Positions 1 through 11,400 of a DNA stretch of 64,000 nt are shown here, in pieces; the stretch's first letter is position 1, and each line of letters begins with the position of its first letter. The translations under genes were made by a program, and so were the position numbers. The notes beneath the pieces were generated by a model. It was not told where the DNA came from. It was given only the letters and a program-made list of their open reading frames with translations, and did no database searches. Origin of the DNA: Patiria pectinifera (lineage: Eukaryota; Echinodermata; Asteroidea; Valvatida; Asterinidae); NCBI GenBank assembly GCA_029964075.1, contig CM057150.1:6109126-6173125 (forward strand), given 5' to 3'.

Positions 1-59
1 CACATGTAGACCACGGGTGCCGATGCACAGCGCATTGTGCACGTAAACAGCATTGCGTT

Positions 60-445
60 CGTCACGTTTGATGCGCTTTTTTTGTATCTGTCCTCCAGCA
101 CGTGACCCTCCCCGGTGCCGCTTTCCGTTTCGGTTATGATAGTTTTATTTTCTGCAAACCTATAAACGTGTAAAGCTTTACATTTTGCAGGCCATTTACT
201 CAAGAGCAAATGGTTTTTAGTAGAAGTGTTTGCTTAATTTTCATTCATACAGATGCGAGTAAATGCTTCGAAAGTGGTAGAAAAAGCAAATGCCATGCTT
301 TATTCATACAAACATGGTATCATTTGTTTTTGCTTTATAATTTCTAGGTTGCCCAAACCCAGCCTTGTAAATGACAAGTGCATATTTGAAATCTAAAGCA
401 TTTACTCCTTTTTATTCATACGAAACGAAGTAAACGATTATATGA
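60..445. repeat. Dispersed AT-rich repeat, copy A
   Basis: No gene is visible in the first 480 bases. The stretch near 400-440 (a motif reading roughly TTACTCCTTTTTATTCATAC followed by AAACG...GTAAACG) recurs near 28010-28050, with similar flanking words, so this is likely one copy of a dispersed noncoding repeat. Family unknown; I see no coding capacity or terminal repeats. Confidence 0.4.
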
Positions 446-479
446 GATTGTATATGAATATTTGAATTTTTGGACCGTT

Positions 480-2060
480 TAGCCATATCTCACAACGCAA
501 AACGCAAAGTTAAATATCTTTTAACTTTTGTTCTTCAAAAGTTCACTTTCCGATGACCCAAGTCTATGTCATAGGTCTTCATGCAATGAAAATAACAATC
601 AGAAGCCAAAATTCATATCTGACCTCTGGTGACCTTTGAGAGGTCAATGACCTTTGTAAACCTGTTTATAGCAACATTTGTAAGTTTTATTCTTTAAACC
701 GCATCTTTTTTTCACGATTCATGTCTAAATGAAAGGTGTTCATGCTGTAAAGAGAATGTTCATATATAGGTCATTTCATATTCAACCTCTGGTCACCTTA
801 GGAGAGGTCATGACCTTTGTAAAACAATAGCCTACATATGGGTATTAATACAATTTTCGTAATTGTACATGCCACTTTTTTATGACCCAAGTATAAAGCT
901 TGACTCTTGGTAACATGAAAAGAATTTCCAGATGTGGGGACATCATATTTGACGTATAGATACCCTTGGAGAGGTCAATGAACTTTGTATATCTTAGTTG
1001 CCGTTATTTATCATATTGTACTCCAAAACGCCGGTTTTTTGTGACCCGAGCGCCTATAGTGCAAAGAACGATATTGCACATATTAGTTTACAGCCATGTT
1101 GTAAATTCAGACCCCACAAACAATTTTGAGGTGACCTCTGACCTCGTTTCTCCTCGTTTTATTGCCAGACGCAATATGATGGAGATTGGAGTAGAAATCT
1201 GTGGGTCTGTTTTTTTAATAAAAAATGTATATGTCAAGCAATATTAACTCTTGTGTACTTATGACACCATGATGTATCCACTTGGACGTGGATAGCCACG
1301 TTTTTAACCTTTTTACTAAGACCAATGGTCACTGGCTTGTCCGATGTGTTGCATATTTTCTTTCACGTTTGCGTCTGGCCTTATCAATAGGAAAAATGAG
1401 ATTGGAGGTCATGCAAAAAATTCTTTTGGGGTCTGACTTCATGACACGTTGTAGAATAATTATTAAAATACACTCATTTTGCTCTAATTAGACTTCAGTC
1501 ATGAAAAATGGCATTTTGAAGATTAAACATGATAAATGACGGCAATCAGAGTACACAAAGTTCATAGACCTCGCAAAGGCCATCAGAGGTCAAATATGAA
1601 ATGTCTACATATCTGAAAATTCATATCATGGCCAGAATACTCAAAATTTAGATATGGGTAATAAAAAAGTGGTGTTTTGAATAGTTTATCATCTTAATAC
1701 CTATAAATAGGATACGCAAAATTCACTGATCCCTTGAAGGCCATCAGAGGTCAGATATGTGATTCCCTACATATAAAATTCTTTTCATAGCATGAGCCAC
1801 TTAACTTGGGGCTTGAAAAAAAAATGGGGGTTTAAAGGGTATATTGTATAAATAACTATAAATACAGTGAGTGCAGTAAATACATAGGTCATTGACCTCT
1901 GAAAGGTCATCAACGGTCAATTTTGAATTTTTTTCGCATTTGGTCATGATTTACATTGTATGAAGACTATACAAAGACTTAGGTCATAGTAAAGTGATAT
2001 TTTCAAGAACAATAGGTATAAACAGAGTAATCAAAGGTCACCAGGGGTTAGATATGAAAT
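480..2060. repeat. Foldback/tandem repeat rich in AGGTCA half-sites
   Basis: A diverged repeat unit of roughly 150 bases recurs head-to-tail from 480 to about 1250 and again in the opposite orientation from about 1500 to 2060, giving an imperfect foldback. Each unit contains a phrase like GACCTCTGGTGACCTT followed by AGAGGTCA(A)TGACCTTTG. This yields palindromes of the AGGTCA half-site at 641-653 and 1886-1898 (spacer 1), 805-816 (spacer 0) and a one-mismatch copy at 972-984. Small open frames here are not gene-like. The unit is probably part of a non-autonomous element; superfamily unresolved. Confidence 0.6.
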
Positions 2061-2090
2061 GCTTCCATATCTATAACATTTCGGCATGGC

Positions 2091-2480
2091 ATGAAGAACC
2101 AACATGCAAGGTTGCATGCTTTTATCACAAAATGCATAATTTTGTCCCTATGCCTCACCACCATCATGAATAAAATCATGACAATATTGCATACATTATG
2201 CCGAATTTCAAATGGTAATTTAAGGCCAAATGCACTTTCCTTGCAAACATTTAAATTTGCATTGCACTGCACCTGGTAATTTAAGGCCAAATGTACTGTT
2301 TTGCAAACATTTAAATTGGTAAACAGCTAGGCTCCAGATTGCACTTTCAAGACAAGAACATGTGCATAATATTGCATTACCAACAAATGCACGTAGCCTT
2401 TATTGCATCATCTTATTGCAGTTTCAGTTTGGTTCACAGAACGCAGAGAAATGTCTAATTCCTAGGCATATTCTGACGAA
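2091..2480. repeat. Dispersed repeat R3, copy 1
   Basis: This noncoding stretch shares a recognisable series of words (AATCATGACAATATTGCAT, GGTAAT..AAGGCCAA, ATGTGCATAA, GCATTACCAACA, TTATTGCAGTTTCA) with 29460-29700 in the same orientation and with 24060-24260 and 43460-43640 in the opposite orientation; a shorter piece lies near 6110-6170. It is therefore a moderately old interspersed repeat with at least four copies in the window. No terminal repeats or open frames identify its class. Confidence 0.55.
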
Positions 2481-2917
2481 TCTTAGGTCAGGATTCCTCC
2501 AGTTTGGTTGTACCCCGGCTCTCGATCTCACATAATCACAAATAAAGTCCAAATGTACACAGATCTAGTACTTATTCGCAGTGTTTACCGAATACACAAG
2601 AAGTCATTCAGTGGGAAGGGTGTATAAACGTAATTTTCAGACAGCACAGTCAGCACACGGCAACCGCCAATAGCAAAAAATAGGCTACAACAAATGTGTC
2701 ACAGCTTCAAAATCAAATATTTGGTCTCACAAAGATCATTGTTCCTGTGATCATTTATACAACAGTCAATTTGTGTACAACATTTCACACTTGGATATCT
2801 CAGAACATAAAAACTACAACCCGAGGGTTCACCGTAAAGTTCAATTTGCGAAGAGCTTAATATAGGGTGCACCTTAATCCTTGCACCGTGCAGTGGAGGA
2901 TCGTTACTACCGGCCAG
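2481..2917. other. Intergenic, no feature recognised
   Basis: No gene, RNA or repeat that I can name. The last six bases (2912-2917) form the left target duplication of the next element. Confidence 0.5.
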
Positions 2918-3562
2918 CTGCACCCGATTTCACAAAGCGCTGCGACGCGTCGCAGCTCGAGTTACGACGTTTAACACGTCGCAACTCGCGACGCGTCGTA
3001 TAATCCATTTCACTAAAGTTGCGATGTGTTGAACGCCTAGTAAGTTCCTTGACAACGGCTTAAAACACGCCGCAAGCTACGACGTGTCTAGTGGTCGTCG
3101 CAAAATAAGAAGAGTCCGTTTTAGCCAGTTTTGTGGCATAAACATCACCGTAAAACGAGACTATAATACCGAGGCAATGTGTGTAAAGTTGTGAAAAGAA
3201 AATTCATTGAATAATTATGAATTAGTCTGGAATATTGCAGATGAAATTCCAAAAGAAGCTACACAGTCCACCGAGAGCTCGTTTTTCTTTAAAATTGCAT
3301 CGCACGGCCGTCATTTTGTCCTACGATTTAACAAATTTCGAGTGGAGATCCGACAACTCTTTGTGGAATACCAGACGACTATTTACTGTTTGCTGACTTA
3401 AGACATAAAACAGTCACCGAATTGTGCTATAAATACACATACGACGCGTCGCACTTACGACGTGTTTTGTGAAATGGATCGCAGGACGCGTCGCAGGGTG
3501 CGACGCGTCGTATGGATACGATGCATCGCAAGTTACGATGAGTTTCGTGAAATCGGGTGCAG
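2918..3562. mobile_element. 645-bp foldback MITE with GACGCGTC-rich ends
   Basis: The ends are inverted repeats (CTGCACCCGATTTCAC and its complement), followed on both sides by subterminal blocks full of the palindrome GACGCGTC and the word CGTCGCA. The element is flanked by the direct repeat GGCCAG at 2912-2917 and 3563-3568, a 6-bp target duplication. The middle (about 3120-3400) is ordinary AT-rich sequence with no recognisable transposase, so the element is non-autonomous. A 6-bp duplication does not point to one superfamily. Confidence 0.8.
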
Positions 3563-3568
3563 GGCCAG

Positions 3569-4397
3569 ATGTCCACGGCCTCCTTCTAGACGCCGCGTTT
3601 GGATGACATAAAGGTTGTTTCTTAGCCAGTACGCAGATTAATAATTGGTTTATTTCATAAAAATCATATTGCAGCAAAATGCTGAATTACATGACATTTA
3701 CAGTGTTCAATAAAAAAGCCAGCTAACACAAAAAAATATTTAAAAAAAAAACCAAAAAGGATATTACATTTATTTTGGATAATACAAGTTTTTAAATTGA
3801 AGATAAAACATTTAGTTATATAAAAATACAGTACAACAGACAAATTGATTAACGATTGACGATGGTGGGGCCGTAATTGCACTATTTCTTGTTCAACAAC
3901 TCAGTCATGTAAGGCAGGGGGCTAGTTCTGAATCTGTTGGTGCTGCACCTATATGGTTTGAATTTAGTTTGGGTTCTGAGGGTCATTGATGATTTGTACT
4001 CGGAGGGTACTCAGAGAACTGCGGAGATGTACATGCTTTTGTGGCAAAGTCTCTGCAGATCCGGTAATAAGTGTCGTGAGTGGATTTAGCTCCACAGCCT
4101 TTAAGATTCAATTCAATCCAATTCAATTCGATGCAACATTTATTTCCAAATCATACAAACACTGTATTAATTATATGAAGAAAAAAACACAATAGTTTGA
4201 GGCATTAACACAAAAAGCCGAAGCTTGTAAGGAGAATGCCTTGGAGTTTAATTAACAATACCGGGGCATACATTTGAAGTATGATAGTAAATAAGTACAA
4301 CATATACATGTACAAGTTACAGAACAGAGGAAATGTAACGGACACACAAACGAACAAACAAAAGCAAACAAACAACCCAACTAACCAACAAACAACC
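3569..4397. other. AT-rich intergenic stretch ending in a CAAA-type simple repeat
   Basis: I see no gene here. Bases about 3690-3870 are very AT-rich, and 4335-4397 is a degenerate (ACAA/CAAA)n simple repeat. A similar (GCAA/CAAA)n tract occurs at 23945-24000. Confidence 0.5.
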
Positions 4398-4990
4398 ACA
4401 ATTCGTTAATCCGAAGGTTCTTTAGTCCGAAGGTTCATTTATCCGAAGGTTCGGTGGTCCGAATTTAGAATAAGGTTAATCAGTCCGAAGGTTAAACAGT
4501 CCGAAATGAAAATAAGGTTCAATAGTCCGAAGGTTCATTATTCAGATTTGACAATAATGTTCGATAATCCGAAAAGACTATAAGGTCTGATAGTCCCAAT
4601 CGACCATCAGGTCCGATAGTTCGAATCGATAATAAGGTCCGATAGTCCCGAATCAACAGTAAGGTCCGATAGTCCGAAGTGTCAGAATGACGAACCGTTT
4701 TGCCCATTCGGACTATGGAATTCTCAATTCGGACTATCGAACCTTAATGTCAATCCGGACTATCGAACCCTACCGTATATTCGGACTATCGAACCTTATC
4801 ATCTATTCGATTATCGAACCTTATTGACGATTCGGACTATCGAACCCTATCGTCTATTCGGGCTAGCCAACCTTCGGATTAATTAACCTTTTTTTCTTTT
4901 TCGAACTTATGGGCCCTTTGATCGAACCTTCGGGTTTTCGAACCTTCAGACTATTGAACCGTCAGACTAACGAACCTTCGGACTATCGGG
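4398..4990. repeat. Foldback array of TCCGAAGGTT-type units
   Basis: The left half (about 4398-4700) repeats TAGTCCGAAGGTT-like words every 20-30 bases on the plus strand. The right half (about 4705-4990) carries the complementary series, ATTCGGACTATCGAACCTT-like, so the whole can fold into one long imperfect hairpin. Units differ mainly between the constant words, as in the more regular array at 46308-46941. No protein gene is credible in it. Probably a non-autonomous DNA element; exact ends and target duplication are not resolved. Confidence 0.65.
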
Positions 4991-5628
4991 CTGTAACCAA
5001 TGCGCGCACTCAATTCCTCACCACGCCAACCAAGTTTCTACCACACTGCCTTATAATTCCCAAGTCTCTATAATTCTACGAAACAATACGATCAGCGTGC
5101 ACTATGGTCTGGGCAATGGGGAAACCACGGCGACCAATTCTGCTACAAATGCGCTAATTAAAAGCGGAGTACGACTCCGAAGACTATACCGAAGTACCAC
5201 TCCGAACTAAAGAATTACTCACTTCAGTCCACGTCTCTAGAACACGGGCCTCTGGCTTGACTTGAACTCGACTCAGGCAACTCGGTCGAATTTACCAACA
5301 CAAATTGTCACTGGAATAACTCGTACTGTATCGAACACCAGTTCCAAACAGACTAATTTTTCCGCTCCGCGCAGATCTTTTTTATACAGTGAGCGCGACC
5401 GCAAGGCATGGGTAGAAGCCCCGCCTGGCGACAGCGTACGAACAGCAGATTGGTCACAATCGCGTATATACTCTGAAATAAAACAATGAATTAAGATAAT
5501 CCCCATGAGTGGGGTACCTGTTATTTTATGATAAAGGTAGACAAAATAATTACGTCATCTGCAGACCTGTCAATCAACGAGCCAGACTCGTTCCCAGTCG
5601 CTTCCCCATGTCTCGTCACCCCTTACAG
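4991..5628. other. Intergenic; possible TATA-like motif on the minus strand
   Basis: Open frames of about 75 codons overlap on both strands near 5262-5506 but match no family that I recognise. A TATAAAAAAG motif lies on the minus strand near 5380, followed by GC-richer sequence. This could be a promoter remnant, but nothing else supports a gene or a terminal repeat. Confidence 0.3.
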
Positions 5629-5790
5629 AAATCCCATGTATTTCCGATGGGAATTTTTTTCCATGGGACCCCATGGAAACTGCATGGTGAATCGGACACC
5701 ATGTAGCATGGGATTTTTCCCATGGGAGTTTTCCCATGGGAAATTTTATATGGGGTTTTTCCCATGTATGATTTCCTATCATTTCTCAGA
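5629..5790. repeat. Cluster of CCATGGGA palindromes
   Basis: The words CCATGGGA, TCCCATGGGA and close variants occur repeatedly within about 150 bases, separated by T-rich spacers, producing several short perfect palindromes and an overall foldback. Not coding. It looks like a degenerate short palindromic repeat or a small MITE whose ends I cannot define. Confidence 0.5.
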
Positions 5791-6359
5791 AATTCCATAT
5801 TTCTCCATGGTATTTTTCAATAGCAACTTGCTTAATACATTTTAACCCTGTGTGTTTTGTGCTATTCACCGAATAGGTAAAGCACACCATGGAACTCCGA
5901 TGGGGGGTTGTTCCACGTATTAGGAGTGGCTTATGCACTCTATGACCAATGTCTACGTGATTGCTCCCATACCACTTGTCAAGTTGTACCATATTATCAC
6001 AGTGTACCCAATTTATTTTCTCATTAATGTTTCCAACCAAAATAACAAATGACTACTGTCTGCTTTCTGTTAAGCAAAGTCAATATGATAGGATACCTGA
6101 ACTTGTTGCTTATGCAAATGTACATAATGTATTCTGGCCTGGAAAGAGCAATCTTGACCTGTTTTTCATTCCCAGTTTATACATGGAGGCTCCATGGTTT
6201 ATAGCAGGCAAATGCATTTGACCACGAGTTCTATGAGATAAGCAATGCACATTGAATTTAATAGTTTCATGATTTTTGAAATTATTTACTAGTTCACCAT
6301 CACACCACAACAGAGACTTACCGGTTTTATAATTCTGCTGTCTGCTATCGAAAGCACCA
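5791..6359. other. Intergenic, with a short R3-like fragment
   Basis: No gene recognised. Bases about 6110-6170 resemble the R3 repeat found at 43460 (TGCAAATGTACATAAT...CCTGGAAAGAGCAATCTTGA). Confidence 0.35.
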
Positions 6360-6680
6360 ATTAACAGGGGCGGCGGAACCGGGGGGATCCCCCATTTTTC
6401 CAGGCCAACAAAAGGGCCCCTCTCGCGGTAATAAATGTGCCCCTATCTCGAGATGAAAAAGCACCCTTCAAACGCACACGTATTAAAGCATACGTAGGCC
6501 TACGCTACAAATAAAATTGTCTCCGCTCGTCATTGAAAAAAAGTGCCCCTCTCGCATTTACAAGATTGTGCACCTTCTCGAGATGGAAAACTACCCCTCA
6601 AAAGCACAAATATACCCCTCTCGTATTAAAATTGTGCCCCTCTCGAGATGGAAAACTAGCCGTCAAAAACAATAGTGCAG
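6360..6680. repeat. Tandem-like repeat with GTGCCCCTCTCGAGATGG units
   Basis: Starting with GGGGCGGCGGAACCGGGG, the stretch repeats units of roughly 80 bases containing TGCCCCTCTCGAGATG followed by GAAAA.TA.CC.TCAAAA. At least three units are visible. This is a decayed repeat element, not coding. Confidence 0.5.
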
Positions 6681-7489
6681 TGTCTTCTAATCACTAGTCA
6701 TTTTCTATTTAACATTATTTTCTATTTTCTATTCTCATCACAAGTTGTTTTTTTCTCATATAAACACCACAATTTTCAGCTGTCCACCGCTGATAATTGT
6801 CCGATATGCAGGGATGAAAACCCTTTACATGCAATTGACTAATTCTTCAAAGAAGAGATATCTTTCCACATAATGTTACCCGCAATTTTTGTGTTATCCG
6901 TCATTCAAAGCTTCAAGTCATATATAATTTCTGTTTCAGTAATTTATTATTTTTTATTCAGATAAATCACACAAAGTCCTAAAAGACATTTGATACACGT
7001 TCTTACCGCAAACGTCACATATAATGTAATAACGTATACATTGTCAACATTTGAATAAATTCTTCACTGAATTACAAGGTATAAATTGGTTCAGTTTTCA
7101 ATGAAACTCTTCAAAAGGGAATTCATTATTTTCTGAACTAAAAATCACTCAGAGAGCGCAAACTTTCGCCAATTAGTCTAATCAATTCCCGGCCATTATT
7201 GTGCCATATGTGGAACCCTTCGGTGGGGCGTGAGAAATCCCCGGCTGGGCGGCCAAGCCGCGATGACCAGGAGCGGAGCCCTCTATAGAGAGGGTTGCGA
7301 CAACTTCAGACTGACCGTTCATTATGTGTACAGTGCAGCGGACGATGAGTAATATTATATGCGCCGATGCATGATTAAGCATGTTGTTTCCAAACAAAAT
7401 GTCGCAACTCTATATGACTGACGGCGAGTGTTAAAGCGCCATCTATTGACATGCTTGTCAGAACACCAAAACGAAATACTCGCACAAAA
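6681..7489. other. Intergenic, no feature recognised
   Basis: AT-rich sequence followed from about 7180 by a somewhat GC-richer patch. No convincing gene, RNA or terminal repeats. The phrase GCGCCATCTATTGACAT at 7436 resembles a word dispersed in both duplication arms. Confidence 0.4.
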
Positions 7490-7730
7490 TTAATGGTGAA
7501 GAATCCTTTAAAGAAATCCACCATCTCTTCCTCCAAAAAATTTGGTTGAAGTGGTCAGAAATAGCCTCAGATCGCACCACAGAGCATCTAGAATCCATTG
7601 GTTTTTTCAGGGCCCTTAACCGGGCTCCGAAGCCCACGCCGTCAATTTGGGGGACCAAATTTTGTTTGGCCCCCCAAAACATTTTGTTCTGGATCCGCCC
7701 TTGAATGAAACAGATACGAATTTGTGAACT
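7490..7730. repeat. Repeat fragment related to the hAT-like MITE at 56073
   Basis: The phrase GTGGTCAGAAATAGCCTCAG, followed by CACCACAGAGCATCTAGAATCC and a GGGCCC...CCCACGCC block, matches the roughly 185-base subunit present three times inside the 56073-56901 element. Here it occurs once and without the CAGTGGCG ends, so it is an isolated fragment. Confidence 0.55.
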
Positions 7731-8323
7731 CTTCTGGAGATGTGTTTTTTGACATTGTTGTAGCGCATTAGTTTGAACGCTCCTGCGTATGCTTTTCTGA
7801 ACAATGGCTTTATTTCGGCTTGTCTCCTCTCCACCTCTAACTAGACAATGGAGCCTTTGATCGTAAAGAAAAATGAGCATACCTCGATTCTAAACCCGTG
7901 TCTCCCACGCGGTAGGCCAGGAACTATAATCACAGCCGGAATCAGGGAATTGATTCAGCTGAAGGCTGGTGCTGAAGCCACAGCTGATGACAAAGCCGAG
8001 GCTTGAGAAATTAACCCTCGGTTTATACATACTGTCTCTTTGTTTTTGCAGATGCGAGAATGTTACTGCACTCTGTAGTACACTCGATACCCCACCAACC
8101 ATTTAGGGGTTCATTGCCGGTTCTAGTAACATGATGATTGATTATGCTTGCCCTGCTGGCTCACGGCAGATCTTCCCCTGGAGTTAATACAATAAACAGC
8201 TGGTTCTTGTTACTGGGCTCAGGGCTTGGGAATTCTGTGGAAATTGGCGTCAGCCGCTTCTTTTTAGGCACATGTGCTATTGTACAAGCAGTAGCCAAGT
8301 CATTCGGACACGTACGGCCTAAG
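7731..8323 (-). other. 3' flank, possible 3' UTR of the SLC16-like gene
   Basis: This lies directly downstream (minus strand) of the transporter stop codon at 8324-8326. An AATAAA on the minus strand at 7809-7814 would give a 3' UTR of about 510 bases. No other gene is seen. Confidence 0.3.
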
Positions 8324-8454
8324 CTAAGCGTCCTGCTGCGATTTACATCTTCCTAGGACCCATTCCGCTATTAGCGCCACCAACGGCAGAAATGATATAC
8401 ATCCCAAGATGAGAAAAGCCAAATCGAAACTCCCAGTCTGGTCGTACATCCAAC
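8324..8454 (-). CDS. SLC16-like gene, exon 4 (last)
   Basis: Preceded on the minus strand by a TTGTTGTTGTAG acceptor, this exon continues phase 1 from exon 3. It encodes 43 residues beginning GWMYDQTGSFDLAFLILG, the conserved final-helix region of SLC16 proteins, and ends at a TAG. It lies outside the part of the inverted duplication visible in the right arm, whose counterpart would fall beyond position 64000. Confidence 0.85.
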
Positions 8455-11400
8455 CTACAACAACAAGAGGATTAAATGTATGAGTGATACACTTTTTGGC
8501 AGTGCTGTAGGACTCGAGTCCAGGGACTCGGACTCGAGTCGGACCCGAGTCACATATTTCGTGACTCGGACTCGACTCGAGCCTCGTTGGAAAACGACTC
8601 GGACTCGGACTCGGACGCGACCATGGTGACTCGGACTCGAGCTTGGTGACTCGTGACTCAAAAAAAATATAACGTTACGTGTTTGTGCGACGAACGTAGC
8701 ATTCTTTTTTACTCCATTGACAAAACACGGCCCCGCGGAAAATCGTATCCAGGGACCGCACGCGCACGCCTAGCGCCTGCACGACGAGCACCAGCAGGGC
8801 CCGGTGTCATCGATGATTGACAAATATCTTTAAACAAAATATTGGTTTGGTGAACAACTAAGAAAAGGTGACTCGAGACTCGGACTCGACGCTGGTGACT
8901 CGGGACTCGGACTCGGACTGAACATTAGTGACTCGACTACAACACTGCTTTTTGGAGGGAGGGGCAAGACTCATACAATTCAGTCAAAAAATGAAGGCCC
9001 CTTCACGGCTATGCAATAGCCACATCAATCGTCATGTGATGGAAGAGAACTGCATTATGCATGCAGACAAATGACTGGTAGCATGCTAGCGACAGCTTTG
9101 AGAACATACTGTGGATATAAAAGTACACAATAGCAGCGCTTGGCTATTTTGAATATCATCAACATTTCATTACCGTGTACATGTATGTCTTTTTTTTAAC
9201 AACGTCATATTATAAGACTACGGAAATTGATAGCGCCCGATTCTTCAATCCCCAGGCCCTAATAACCAACCTCATTTCCAACATGAGCCCGTAGGTGGGA
9301 AACTTTCTGTATTTTAATTAGATACCGCAATAGCAAAGCAATTGATTTATTTCGTGTTCTTGATTTTATTTCCAACGTTAATGACGTGTTTTGACGTTAA
9401 GCCCGGTTCATACTTCACGCGAAAGCATGTGCGAAGCGAAATTCATGTCGTTAACAATGGTGGACGCGCCTCGAATGTATTGTTGACGTCACAATGAAGT
9501 TTGAACCGGGCTTTAGAGAGAGAGAGAGAGCAGAAAGTGAGAGATGTACAGCTTGATATCATATAAACTAGACGGACACACTTGGCGTGCGTTAGGTGAC
9601 GAAACTACAAATTTAAGTTTTCAATAAGGGAATACCTATGTGAGTGGGAGGTATTAAACACTCTGTTTAAGACTGGTTGAAGTCTGCATGCTGATAAGTA
9701 CTCGAGGTGAGGATAATTATCAGCATCCAGACTCCAACCGGTCTTAAACAGAGTGTTGAATACCGACCAAGCATATTTATTCCCATTCATAAATACATTT
9801 TCGGTATTCCCATTCATAAATACATTTTCGGTAAAAAAAATATAAAAATCCGATCAACAAGTACAAGAGTAAAAAAATCACAAATTATAAATTCCAACGA
9901 TTGCGTTCAACAAAGCATCCCTCTGGCTATACAATGGTAAAGCCCTCCGGTAAATAACTCCTTATATGGAGATTGGCGCGCGCGTCGCGCGTACTGCTCG
10001 ATACCGCGCAGACCTGCACACGTACCGGTGTAGTGTGAATTTAGGACTGTATAAATACAGCATGGTAATTAGGGGAAGAAGTGGGAATTACTGGTCCCTC
10101 GGTGTAGGTCAGCTTGACTACCTCCCGACGCGAAGCAAAGGGAGGTAGTTGACACTGCCTTGTCAATATCGGTTTCCGTAGATATTGCGTCTTTATTCAG
10201 CACAATTGAAGTTCTTCGTCACAGTACATGAAATAGTCTGGTGCCAACACTCTAATGTGTTTGTACTGCAGTAGTAACAAGGATTACAACAACAGACTGG
10301 TTCCGTAAAGATTACATGCCATAGACTACATGTCTACGAGACGGGTTCCGTAGGGAATGTTTTGGTGCTACCAGAAAAAAACAAACCGCACGGCAGCGAG
10401 CTGGATACTCACCAGGATGACGTAACCTGGGCGTGTGTCATTTTTACTTCCCGTACGCGCGGCGGAATCGGCCAATGACGCGCTCGAATTTGATCAGGAA
10501 CATTTATGAGGTGTAGTAATATGACATACTGACTCACTGGTAGTATGAGCCTCTGTACTGATGACGTCACACTTTGTTTACGTGGGTGCTTTTCTATGGT
10601 GCTCAGTGGACCGTGACTGGCTACATAGGAAAGTGCACATGTAAACAAACTGTGACGTCATCAGTACAGGCTCAATGCTCATGCTTACGAGAGGATTGTG
10701 AAGGTTCAAGCAATAGAACGGAGCCGGCACCGGATTTCATGAGAGTCAAAATTTCATGTGACACTGGAAAAGTGTTTAAGACCTGCCAGCCATGTCTTTA
10801 TCAACCGTTTAAAACCGGCCACATGTTGGGCTCTCGACCAATAGGAATGGTTAAACTTGATGAATGGAGATCATAGACTGACACTCTTCCAATATCCCTC
10901 TCCCCATAAGGCCGGTTCATGCTCAAGTTCAAGCGAGTAATGTTATGTCAATGTGAGTGCGAAGTGAATTTGACGTCGCGGAACGTTCGCAATAAGCCAT
11001 TTTGCGAATTAAATTCTAGTAATATCTGGTGCTCTGACTTACTCGAATGATCGGCACATTTTAACTTTGAATTCTCCAAACCAAAGAGACTGTTGCTATA
11101 TATCACGTGATTTGGGAATAGCCTTACGCTAGCGACCCCCAGCTCCGAAATGGTCTGGTGTCTTTGTGTAATTCTCACCCATTGTAAACAATGTATGATG
11201 TTGAGAGTCTCTTATGTACCTATGCAAGAGCTTGCCCTGAATCATGTGATTAGCAACAATGTCTGTGGTCTGGAGAAGTCGAAGTTAAAACGTGCCAAGA
11301 GTTATGAGCAAGTCAGTATTCCAGATGTTATTCAAATTTAACTCTCAAAGGGTATAGGTTATTCGCAATTGGCTAATTCACCGGAGTAATTCACCGGAGT

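Noticed and set aside
5240-5500. Solo long terminal repeat
   Set aside because: A TATA-like motif on the minus strand was the only hint; no paired ends or target duplication could be found.
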